Source: Sphingobacteriaceae bacterium
GTDB taxonomy: Bacteria > Bacteroidota > Bacteroidia > Sphingobacteriales > Sphingobacteriaceae
NCBI GenBank assembly: GCA_947478315.1
Contig: CANJWF010000098.1
Location: 1-5,233 of the forward strand
Length of the DNA: 5,233 nt
Direction of reading: 5' to 3'
Shown: positions 1 to 5,233 of the stretch, one piece after another
Position numbering within the stretch: position 1 is the stretch's first letter
Layout of the letters: every line of letters begins with the position of its first letter
The notes under the pieces: model-generated
Database searches by the model: none
Told to the model about the DNA's origin: nothing
Seen by the model: the letters and a program-made list of their open reading frames with translations, nothing else
Translations under genes and position numbers: made by a program

Positions 1-50
1 ATAAGTGCCATTAACACACTACATCCGATTAGAAAATAAATTACACTCAT
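1..50 (-). CDS. ccoS: CcoS, cbb3-type cytochrome oxidase assembly protein (5' fragment)
   Basis: Only the first 16 codons are in the window; they read MSVIYFLIGCSVLMAL and the gene continues past the left edge. This is the characteristic start of CcoS, a protein of roughly 50 to 70 residues with one N-terminal membrane helix that is needed to mature the cbb3-type cytochrome c oxidase in the inner membrane. The ATG lies inside the end of ccoI: start and stop share the bases ATGA, a four-base overlap typical of translational coupling. The ccoI-ccoS order is the usual one for this pair. The fragment is short, so the call rests on the MSVIYFLI start together with its position after ccoI; the two agree well. 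Confidence 0.9.
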   Translation of the reverse strand, partial: MSVIYFLIGCSVLMAL

Positions 51-2446
51 ATCAAATGGGTTTGCTTACCTGCAAAATAAGTTGCAAGACTGGTAAAACT
101 GATAATTGTTACTGTGCTTAGTGGCATTAGAACGGCTGCCACTAGAGGAGACATATTGCCTTGTACTGCGTAGCTTAATCCGATTACATTATAGATTAAT
201 GATATAATAAAACTGGCGTGTACAATTTGAACTGTTTTTTGCGCGAATTTTTTAAATAGGGGTATTTTGTGAAATGAGGAGGCATCGAGTATCGCATCGC
301 TTCCTGGTGTAAAGTTGTTAATGTTTTCCGTGATTGCTATACCTAAATTACTTTGACGTAGTGCTCCCGCATCATTTAAGCCATCTCCAAGCATCATTAC
401 ATGGTTGCCTCGTCCTTGCAGATGTTTAATGTATTCTAGTTTGTTTAATGGATTTTGCTCGAAATATAGAGGCGTTTTTTCTCCAAAAATTGCTTTTAGG
501 GTAGGTTTTTCATTTGAATTGTCTCCAGATAATAGATGTATTTGATGTTGTTTTTGTAGTGAAGATACCGTCTCACTTAATTGGTCTCTGTATTGTTGGT
601 CGAACAGGTAGGCACCTATGTATACTTTGTTGATACTTACATGTACCTCTGTACGATTGCTTGATTTAATGTGGTTATTAGGAATAACAAAATTTAACTT
701 TCCTATTCTTATTTCTTGCGTGTTTATAATACCGCAAATACCTTGCCCTGTTATTTCGTTAAAATTAATTACGCTTTGTGTAGTAGATATGTTTAATGAT
801 CGATAGATACGTTGGCTTAAAAAATGACTTGAGTGACGTACTAATGATGCGATTAATATTTTTTGAGAGGGAGTTATTTCTCCTAAAAAAGTTAATTTTC
901 CATTGTCAGGACAGGTTATGGTACCTGTTTTATCGAAAACAATAGTATCTATTTGTGCTAATTGTTCGACGACAGTTGTGTTTTTTAGATAGAATTTATT
1001 TTTGTCGAAAATACTTAACGCTGCCGACATGGTAAATGGGGTGCTTAATGCTAATGCGCAAGGGCAAGCAATGATGAGAACGGCCGTTAATGCTCCGAAA
1101 GCATTGTTTAAATCGTAAAACATCCAATAGCAAAAAGAACCTAATGCCACAGTCAGTAATCCGATGGTAAAGTATCGACTAATGGTTGCACTAAAAGTTT
1201 TAAATCTATCGTCAGCATTTTTTTTGAAAGTTTCATTATTCCATAATTTCGTTAAATAGCTCTGTGAAACGGGCTTAATTACTTCTAATTCTATTGATTC
1301 TCCTTTTTGTTTCCCTCCTGCGTAAATCATCTCTCCCAATATTTTTGTTACGGGAGACGATTCTCCTGTAACGAAACTAAAGTCTATTCGTCCAGTTCCA
1401 TGTAATAAAATAGAATCTGCAGGAATAATTTCTTCATTTCTGATAAGGATTCTATCTCCCACTTTTAAATCGGCAAGGGGAGTAGGTTTTTCTTTACCGT
1501 CTATTAGAATATTGACAGCAATGGGGAAGTATGAACGATAATCTCTTTCAAAGGATAGATGATAGTAGGTTTTTTGTTGTACCCATTTACCTACTAATAG
1601 AAAAAATACTAACCCACATAGGGTGTCGGCAAATCCCGCACCTGTGTGAGTTACAATTTCGTAAGCGGTACGAATGAATAATACCAATATTCCTAGAGCG
1701 AGAGGGAAGTCTATATTTAAATTTTTTTGTTTTAAATTTTGGTAAGCAGATTGAAAGTAACCGTTTCCACTGTAGAGAAAAACGGGGATAGAAAATAATA
1801 GATTAAGCCATCCAAATAATTGTTTGAAATTTTGTTCAAATGACGCTATTCCCAAATATTCTGGAAAACTCCACAACATGATATTCCCAAAACAGAACCC
1901 TGCAACAGCAATTTTTTTAATTAATGTTGCATTGACATTGGATTTTTTCTTGCCTTCGTTGACTACATTATGTAGTCGAATTAGTGGTTCGTAACCCAAG
2001 CGACTCAGTAATTCTGCCACTTGGCGTAAACTGATATCTTGGTGGGAGAATGTTACGGATAATTGTTTCTTTAAAAAATCGACATTAGAGCTGATAATAC
2101 CTGTTTGGATTTTATACAATTGCTCTAAGAGCCAAATACAAGAACTGCAATGAATGTTGGGGATGTAAAACGTAACGACACTTATTTTAGTATCGTTGAA
2201 GTCGAGCAGTTGCGTAACGATTTGATTGTCATCTAAGTACTCGAATTTAGAATTTTGCTCAATTTGTGTGCTACCTGGATGTAGATTAATATGATAGTAG
2301 GAACAAAGATTGTTTTGCGATAGTATTTCGTAGACACTTTTACAGCCTGTGCAACAGAATGATTTTTCTTCGAAAAATAGGCTATTGTCGCATTCTGTAC
2401 CGCAATGGTAACAGCTGGTTTTAATTTGTGCCACATGGTTCGACAT
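47..2446 (-). CDS. ccoI: CcoI/FixI-type copper-translocating P1B ATPase for cbb3 oxidase maturation
   Basis: An integral inner-membrane ATPase that exports Cu(I), providing copper for assembly of cbb3-type cytochrome oxidase. Numbering from the ATG at 2446 (799 aa): a cysteine cluster at 12, 15, 19, 31, 32 and 35 (CYHCGTEC, FCCTGC), the N-terminal metal-binding region typical of CcoI; a heavy-metal-associated domain with HCSSC at 99-103; membrane segments near 175-194, 210-227, 246-264, 271-290, 425-444, 447-473, 741-761 and 765-791; TGES at 360-363 (actuator domain); CPC at 461-463 (copper path); DKTGT at 505-509 with phosphorylated Asp505; GQG at 567-569; SGDN at 640-643; GDGLND at 687-692. 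All catalytic motifs are intact except the HP motif, which reads SSHFLS at 539-544: His541 is kept but Pro is Phe542. An in-frame TTG at 2473 would add nine residues; I prefer the ATG because the TTG lies inside a promoter-like box. It precedes ccoS with a four-base overlap. Confidence 0.95.
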   Translation of the reverse strand: MSNHVAQIKTSCYHCGTECDNSLFFEEKSFCCTGCKSVYEILSQNNLCSYYHINLHPGSTQIEQNSKFEYLDDNQIVTQLLDFNDTKISVVTFYIPNIHCSSCIWLLEQLYKIQTGIISSNVDFLKKQLSVTFSHQDISLRQVAELLSRLGYEPLIRLHNVVNEGKKKSNVNATLIKKIAVAGFCFGNIMLWSFPEYLGIASFEQNFKQLFGWLNLLFSIPVFLYSGNGYFQSAYQNLKQKNLNIDFPLALGILVLFIRTAYEIVTHTGAGFADTLCGLVFFLLVGKWVQQKTYYHLSFERDYRSYFPIAVNILIDGKEKPTPLADLKVGDRILIRNEEIIPADSILLHGTGRIDFSFVTGESSPVTKILGEMIYAGGKQKGESIELEVIKPVSQSYLTKLWNNETFKKNADDRFKTFSATISRYFTIGLLTVALGSFCYWMFYDLNNAFGALTAVLIIACPCALALSTPFTMSAALSIFDKNKFYLKNTTVVEQLAQIDTIVFDKTGTITCPDNGKLTFLGEITPSQKILIASLVRHSSHFLSQRIYRSLNISTTQSVINFNEITGQGICGIINTQEIRIGKLNFVIPNNHIKSSNRTEVHVSINKVYIGAYLFDQQYRDQLSETVSSLQKQHQIHLLSGDNSNEKPTLKAIFGEKTPLYFEQNPLNKLEYIKHLQGRGNHVMMLGDGLNDAGALRQSNLGIAITENINNFTPGSDAILDASSFHKIPLFKKFAQKTVQIVHASFIISLIYNVIGLSYAVQGNMSPLVAAVLMPLSTVTIISFTSLATYFAGKQTHLI

Positions 2447-2449
2447 CGA

Positions 2450-2470
2450 GCTACACTTTTTTTGTGTAGC
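2450..2470. promoter_or_regulatory. Perfect 7-bp dyad directly before the ccoI ATG
   Basis: The arms GCTACAC (2450-2456) and GTGTAGC (2464-2470) are perfect reverse complements around a loop of seven T on the plus strand (A on the coding strand). The lower arm ends three bases before the ccoI ATG. If it is transcribed, the hairpin would sit where the ribosome binds. If transcription starts within it, as the promoter boxes suggest, it could instead be an operator across the start site. It is not a terminator for either strand, since no U-run follows an arm. The function is inferred from position only. Confidence 0.4.
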
Positions 2471-2501
2471 CAAAGTTGAAAAATACTCGTTTTTGAAACA
2501 A
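2471..2501 (-). promoter_or_regulatory. Candidate Bacteroidota-type promoter for ccoI-ccoS
   Basis: On the minus strand, TTG (2501-2499) is followed after 20 bp by CAACTTTG (2478-2471). That is one mismatch from the TAnnTTTG -7 box of Bacteroidota, at the usual spacing from a -33 TTG. Transcription would start near 2464-2467 and leave a short leader of about 20 nt before the ATG at 2446, which excludes the TTG at 2473 as a start codon. The box and the bases before it match the region upstream of nadC. Read-through from plsY remains possible because no clear terminator separates the genes. Confidence 0.5.
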
Positions 2502-2522
2502 TGATTTTGAACTTACAATTCT

Positions 2523-2536
2523 ATGACAAATATCAT
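2523..2536. promoter_or_regulatory. Possible Crp/Fnr-family operator upstream of ccoI
   Basis: ATGA-CAAATA-TCAT is a dyad with TGA-N6-TCA geometry, the spacing used by Crp/Fnr-family regulators (Fnr: TTGAT-N4-ATCAA). Its centre lies about 62 to 66 bp before the predicted ccoI start of transcription, a usual activator position. Oxygen-responsive regulation of cbb3 genes by Fnr-type proteins is known in other bacteria. The dyad is only 4 bp per arm and the outer bases do not match the Fnr consensus, so chance is a real alternative in such AT-rich DNA. Confidence 0.2.
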
Positions 2537-2576
2537 GCTTTGGAAAGGATGGAATGGAATTATTTATGGGAGGGAA

Positions 2577-3257
2577 CTATTCTATTTCATCATCGTCTGT
2601 GTCACTTTGTTTGGGCTTCGAAAGTTTAAATAAACAGATTTTTGATTCTTTGCCCTTAAGTAGGCGTTCTATGTTTCTTTGGTGAGTGATTAGCAATAGG
2701 ATAGAAATACATATTCCATATAATACCAACGATTTGCCTGATACTTGGAATATGAAAATAATGATTAAGGGAAATGCAATACCCGCAGCAATACTGCTAA
2801 GAGAAACGTATTTACTAATAACGAGTACCGTAATGAAAATGCCTATACACAGTAATGCAGCAGGAAGATGTACGGCTAATATCATACCGAGTAGCGTTGC
2901 TACTCCTTTGCCTCCTCTGAATCCGGCAAATACGGGGAATAAGTGCCCGATTACGGCTGTTAATCCTAAAACTAATTGATAATTAATGAATTTTGCACAA
3001 TGTGCATGTCCTGTTACGGATAGACCAATCATGAATGCTAAGTTAGTAGCTCCCCATCCTTTTGTTATATCCATGATGAGCACTAAAGTTCCTGCTTTTT
3101 TTCCTAGCACACGGAAGGTATTGGTAGCTCCAGCATTTCCACTTCCGTATTCTCTTACGTCAATTCCATAGCCAAGTTGACCTACCCAAACGGCAGAGGG
3201 TATGGATCCTAATAGGTATGCTAAAATGAGTGCTGAAATAGCGTAAATAGATATCAT
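2577..3257 (-). CDS. plsY: PlsY, acyl-phosphate:glycerol-3-phosphate acyltransferase
   Basis: An inner-membrane enzyme that moves an acyl group from acyl-phosphate (made by PlsX) to position 1 of glycerol 3-phosphate, the first step of phospholipid synthesis. The 226-aa product is very hydrophobic with several membrane helices and carries all three family motifs: GSIP at 17-20 leading to GSGNAGATN at 38-46; GHLFPVFAGFRGGKGVAT at 104-121; and HQRNIERLLKGKE at 192-204. The first membrane segment starts at residue 3, which supports the ATG at 3257. The last 15 or so residues form a charged tail ending DDDEIE, slightly longer than usual; its role is unknown. It starts 16 bp after the nadC stop, so the two are probably co-transcribed. 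No Shine-Dalgarno sequence is visible, as usual in this phylum. Confidence 0.97.
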   Translation of the reverse strand: MISIYAISALILAYLLGSIPSAVWVGQLGYGIDVREYGSGNAGATNTFRVLGKKAGTLVLIMDITKGWGATNLAFMIGLSVTGHAHCAKFINYQLVLGLTAVIGHLFPVFAGFRGGKGVATLLGMILAVHLPAALLCIGIFITVLVISKYVSLSSIAAGIAFPLIIIFIFQVSGKSLVLYGICISILLLITHQRNIERLLKGKESKICLFKLSKPKQSDTDDDEIE

Positions 3258-3273
3258 GTAATAAAACTAGAGA

Positions 3274-4131
3274 TTAGTTGATTTTTATTTTCAGACTTAG
3301 GTCTAAACTTGCTACGGAGTGGGTTAGATAACCCATAGATATGTATTTTACACCTGTTTGAGCATATTCTAATACGTTATTAGGGGTAATATTACCAGAT
3401 GCTTCGGTTGAAAATTTATTATCTATTATTTCTACCGCCTTGATAAGCTCAGTTGGCGTGAAATTGTCAAGTAAAATGCGATCTACCCCACCAAAGGTTA
3501 GCACTTGGTTTAATTCATCGAAATTCCGTACTTCAATCTCGATAGGTAATTTTTTTTGATTGTTTTCTAAGTATGTTTTTGTTTTTGATAATGCTTGCTC
3601 TATTCCTCCTGCTGTATCAATGTGATTGTCTTTGATTAAAATCATATCGAATAAACCAAATCGATGATTTTGACCACCTCCAATTTTTACTGCCCATTTT
3701 TCCAAAAAACGTATACCTGGGGTCGTTTTGCGCGTGTCTAATATTTGGGCTTCGGTGTGTTTTATTTGGTTGACTATGGAGCGAGTGATTGTTGCAATGC
3801 CACTCATGCGTTGTAAGGTGTTTAACACTATTCTCTCTGCGGTAAGTATTGATTGTGCGTTTCCTTTGATGGTAAAAATAGTGTCTCCAGTTTTTATTTG
3901 TTCTCCTTCAGTATATAGGGCTTCAAATTTTAGTGTAGGGTCTACATAATTGAAGATACGTTCTGCTATGGTTATACCTGCTAATATACCATCCGATTTT
4001 GCTAATAGATATGATTCTGCTTGCTGATTTTTTGAAATTGTTGCTAATGTGGTATGGTCTCCATCTCCAATGTCTTCTTTTAGTGCATTAATGATAAAAG
4101 GTTCTATGTGTGTTTCAAAGATGGTATTCAT
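3274..4131 (-). CDS. nadC: NadC, nicotinate-nucleotide pyrophosphorylase (quinolinate phosphoribosyltransferase)
   Basis: A cytoplasmic enzyme that converts quinolinate and phosphoribosyl pyrophosphate to nicotinate mononucleotide, CO2 and pyrophosphate in de novo NAD synthesis. The 285-aa length is normal for the family. Visible motifs: EDIGDGDHT at 19-27; AERIVLNTLQRMSGIAT at 98-114; DTRKTTPGIR at 132-141; the active-site block EKWAVKIGGGQNHRFGLFD at 144-162, with Lys149, His156 and Arg157; LIKDNH at 165-170; Glu198, Glu200 and Asp222 of the barrel; and EASGNI at 243-248 followed by GVKYISMGYLTHS at 260-272. All substrate-binding residues appear intact. The ATG at 4131 begins the usual N-terminal helix. 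It is the first gene of a likely nadC-plsY unit, with promoter-like sequence about 37 bp upstream. No other quinolinate-pathway gene (nadA, nadB) is in the window. Confidence 0.97.
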   Translation of the reverse strand: MNTIFETHIEPFIINALKEDIGDGDHTTLATISKNQQAESYLLAKSDGILAGITIAERIFNYVDPTLKFEALYTEGEQIKTGDTIFTIKGNAQSILTAERIVLNTLQRMSGIATITRSIVNQIKHTEAQILDTRKTTPGIRFLEKWAVKIGGGQNHRFGLFDMILIKDNHIDTAGGIEQALSKTKTYLENNQKKLPIEIEVRNFDELNQVLTFGGVDRILLDNFTPTELIKAVEIIDNKFSTEASGNITPNNVLEYAQTGVKYISMGYLTHSVASLDLSLKIKIN

Positions 4132-4167
4132 ACTTTATATGTTCGGAAAATAGGTAAGAAGTGCAAG

Positions 4168-4193
4168 CAAAGTTAAAAAAAACACTCGTTTTT
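4168..4193 (-). promoter_or_regulatory. Candidate promoter region of nadC-plsY, with the element shared with ccoI
   Basis: On the minus strand TAACTTTG (4175-4168) matches the Bacteroidota -7 box TAnnTTTG exactly and lies 36 bp before the nadC ATG. No good TTG is found at the -33 position (the area reads TAATTTT), so the promoter is incomplete or needs an activator. Just upstream of the box is AAAAACGAGT (4193-4184), which also occurs upstream of the ccoI box at nearly the same distance. Confidence 0.5.
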
Positions 4194-4414
4194 AAAATTA
4201 ACGTGTGTGATAAATCCATTTTTTTACTAGAATATAATTATTCGTTAGTGTTGAGTTTCTTTAGGGCAACTCATGTATCTTCGATGTATTCATTAGTGTT
4301 TTGTCTTTAATCGTATTCATGAATGCGAAGCATTTATTCAGTTATATTTCTTTTTGTAAAGGACTTCATGAACCTTTGGTGTTATCATCGGTTAGTGAGA
4401 ATCCGCTCAGGGCA
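4194..4414. other. Intergenic stretch between nadC and the DUF1573 gene, no function recognised
   Basis: No convincing gene, tRNA or known RNA motif was found here on either strand. It holds a near-perfect 18-bp palindrome, TCGTATTCATGAATGCGA (4311-4328, one non-complementary pair), a small hairpin with arms TGAGTT and AACTCA near 4252-4273, and an imperfect direct repeat TTC(G/A)TTAGTGTT at 4241-4252 and 4289-4300. A plus-strand frame of 41 codons starting at 4319 runs into the terminator and looks like chance. Confidence 0.4.
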
Positions 4415-4467
4415 TTTCATAAAAAAAGCCTTCAATTTCTATGAAATTAAGGGCTTTTTTTATGAAA
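4415..4467 (-). terminator. Rho-independent terminator of the DUF1573 gene, symmetric enough to act both ways
   Basis: A 16-bp perfect inverted repeat (4415-4430 with 4452-4467) has a core of AAAAAAAGCC against GGCTTTTTTT. Between the arms a second stem, AATTTC (4434-4439) with GAAATT (4443-4448), closes on a 3-nt loop, so nearly the whole element folds. It begins 13 bp after the DUF1573 stop codon. A U-run follows the GC step on both strands, so it could also stop plus-strand transcription, although no plus-strand gene is seen. Confidence 0.9.
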
Positions 4468-4479
4468 ATTGGATTGCGA

Positions 4480-4869
4480 TTATTCTATTACTTCGCCTTT
4501 GATATAAATCAGCTTACTGGAACTTTTAGCGTTAGATTGAATATTTATCGATTTCGTGAATGGACCTACTGCTGGAGCCTTAAAAGTAACCTCGATAAAT
4601 GAAGTTTCTCCTTTTTTTATGGGATTGTTGGGGTATTTGGGTTCTGTACATCCACAACTTGCGGATGCTTTTAGAATGATGAGGGGTTCTTCTCCTATAT
4701 TGGTAAATTTAAATTTATAAGTTACGTGTACGTCTTTTTTGATTTGTCCAAAGTCATGTGTCTCTTTTTCGAACTTAAACTCTGCTTTAGTATCATCGTC
4801 TCCAACTTTCGAGTTTGCTTGAAATGTAAGTGCAAATACTGTAGCGAATAGTAACCATATTTTTTTCAT
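4480..4869 (-). CDS. Secreted DUF1573 domain protein
   Basis: A 129-aa exported protein of the DUF1573 family, common in Bacteroidota; its molecular role is unknown. Residues 1-20 form a signal peptide (MKKIW, then a hydrophobic run LLFATVFALTF and a likely cut near ANS). The mature part is one beta-sandwich-like domain with the family's markers: THDFGQI at 37-43, the FTNIGEEPL block at 55-63, ASCGCTEP at 70-77 with Cys72 and Cys74, and KGETSFIEVTF at 86-96. There is no lipobox cysteine after the signal, so it is predicted to be soluble in the periplasm or beyond and not a lipoprotein. The ATG at 4869 is fixed by the signal peptide. It has its own promoter and terminator, so it appears to be a single-gene unit. 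Confidence 0.93.
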   Translation of the reverse strand: MKKIWLLFATVFALTFQANSKVGDDDTKAEFKFEKETHDFGQIKKDVHVTYKFKFTNIGEEPLIILKASASCGCTEPKYPNNPIKKGETSFIEVTFKAPAVGPFTKSINIQSNAKSSSKLIYIKGEVIE

Positions 4870-4926
4870 AGACTCTTAATTTTTAAAATTAGTGATTAAA
4901 AGGGTGAACAATAGTATAAATTTAGT

Positions 4927-4958
4927 CAAATCTATCTGATTCGGTATATATATTCAAA
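4927..4958 (-). promoter_or_regulatory. Bacteroidota-type promoter of the DUF1573 gene
   Basis: On the minus strand TTTG (4958-4955) and TAGATTTG (4934-4927) are separated by 20 bp. Both boxes match the Bacteroidota consensus, TTTG at -33 and TAnnTTTG at -7, at the normal spacing. The start of transcription is expected around 4920, giving a leader of about 50 nt. This is the best promoter in the window and supports assignment to this phylum. Confidence 0.75.
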
Positions 4959-4979
4959 ATAATTTAAGAAGATTATTTT
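4956..4979 (-). terminator. Weak AT-only hairpin at the end of the OmpA-family gene
   Basis: The arms AAAATAAT (4956-4963) and ATTATTTT (4972-4979) are perfect reverse complements around an 8-nt loop. The hairpin covers the stop codon of the OmpA-family gene and overlaps the -33 box of the next gene. It has no GC pair, so as a terminator it would be weak. Chance pairing in AT-rich DNA is a fair alternative. Confidence 0.2.
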
Positions 4980-5233
4980 TTCGTTTGTGTTTTGTCGTCT
5001 TGTTCATCGGTACTTTTTTCTCCGCATTTTATGATTGTCATTTCTGTTCGTCTGTTTTTTTGTCTTCCTTCTGATGAATTGTTTGATGCAATCGGTTTTT
5101 TGGAGCCATGTCCTTTATATCGTAACCTTTCTGCTGAAATTTTTTGATAGATTAGGTAGTCGTATACTTGTTTTGCTCTTTTTTTTGATAATTCGAGATT
5201 GGCATTTTCTTCGCCTGTGTTGTCTGTGTGACC
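4973..5233 (-). CDS. OmpA-family protein, C-terminal peptidoglycan-binding domain (3' fragment)
   Basis: The last 86 residues of a protein whose start lies beyond the right edge, ending in TAA at 4975-4973. The fragment starts GHTDNTG, the peptidoglycan-binding loop of OmpA C-terminal domains, whose Asp (residue 4 here) contacts diaminopimelate. It continues with NLELSKKRAKQVYDYLI at 12-28, RLRYKGHGSKKPIASN at 36-51 and EGRQKNRRTEMTI at 55-67, all family hallmarks including the binding Arg in NRR. A polar tail of about 17 residues follows. Such domains anchor outer-membrane proteins or lipoproteins to the cell wall. The missing N-terminal part (beta barrel, TPR/PD40 repeats or lipoprotein) cannot be seen, so no gene symbol is given. 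The following DUF1573 gene has its own promoter. Confidence 0.93.
   Translation of the reverse strand, partial: GHTDNTGEENANLELSKKRAKQVYDYLIYQKISAERLRYKGHGSKKPIASNNSSEGRQKNRRTEMTIIKCGEKSTDEQDDKTQTKK

Noticed and set aside
618..806. Plus-strand open frame of 62 codons
   Set aside because: It lies wholly antisense to the well-supported ccoI gene and its translation resembles no family.
2233..2436. Minus-strand open frame of 67 codons
   Set aside because: It is an alternative frame within the N-terminal metal-binding region of ccoI, whose real frame has conserved cysteine motifs.
2686..3171. Two plus-strand open frames opposite plsY (2686-2979 and 2986-3171)
   Set aside because: Both are antisense to plsY, which carries all three family motifs; nothing recognisable is encoded.
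3728..3949. Plus-strand open frame of 73 codons opposite nadC
   Set aside because: It is antisense to the conserved core of nadC and has no independent support.
4241..4300. Direct repeat TTC(G/A)TTAGTGTT, two copies 48 bp apart, as a possible repeat array
   Set aside because: There are only two imperfect short copies; a partial third (TTAGTG near 4392) is too short. Not a CRISPR or iteron array.
4319..4444. Plus-strand 41-codon frame starting MNAKHLFSY in the intergenic region
   Set aside because: It has no clear ribosome site or promoter, ends inside the terminator hairpin and matches no family I know.
4132..4479. Possible tRNA, riboswitch or small RNA before nadC
   Set aside because: No cloverleaf, acceptor-type ends or known riboswitch core could be found; the only strong fold is the terminator.
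1..5233. A mobile element, defence system or other novel gene system
   Set aside because: All genes are recognisable housekeeping, respiratory or envelope genes on one strand; no transposase, integrase, attachment repeats, toxin-antitoxin pair or nuclease genes were seen.

Overview
The window looks like an ordinary chromosomal stretch from an AT-rich member of the Bacteroidota. Four things point there: DUF1573 and OmpA-type periplasmic proteins side by side, upstream boxes of the TTTG / TAnnTTTG class instead of the usual -35/-10 pair, no clear Shine-Dalgarno sequences, and a CcoI-CcoS pair with the N-terminal cysteine cluster typical of cbb3-oxidase copper ATPases. The genus cannot be named from the sequence alone.

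All genes lie on the minus strand, so the order of transcription runs from high to low coordinates. From the right edge: (1) the C-terminal 86 residues of an OmpA-family peptidoglycan-binding protein (4973-5233); (2) a small secreted DUF1573 protein (4480-4869) with its own strong Bacteroidota-type promoter (4927-4958) and a long hairpin terminator 13 bp after its stop (4415-4467); (3) a gap of about 350 bp (4132-4479) holding that terminator, a run with no recognised function, and the nadC promoter region; (4) nadC and plsY, 16 bp apart and probably one transcript; (5) a 130-bp gap with a second promoter candidate; (6) ccoI, overlapping by four bases (5) the start of ccoS, which runs off the left edge.

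NadC makes nicotinate mononucleotide for NAD synthesis. PlsY makes lysophosphatidic acid for membrane lipids. CcoI moves copper and, with CcoS, matures cbb3-type cytochrome oxidase, whose structural genes are expected just beyond the left edge. The OmpA and DUF1573 proteins belong to the cell envelope.

I found no mobile element, CRISPR array, RNA gene or undescribed multi-gene system. The observations most worth a second look are regulatory: a matching element upstream of both nadC and ccoI, a perfect 7-bp dyad directly before the ccoI ATG, a weak Crp/Fnr-type dyad further upstream of ccoI, and loss of the proline in the ATPase HP motif of CcoI.
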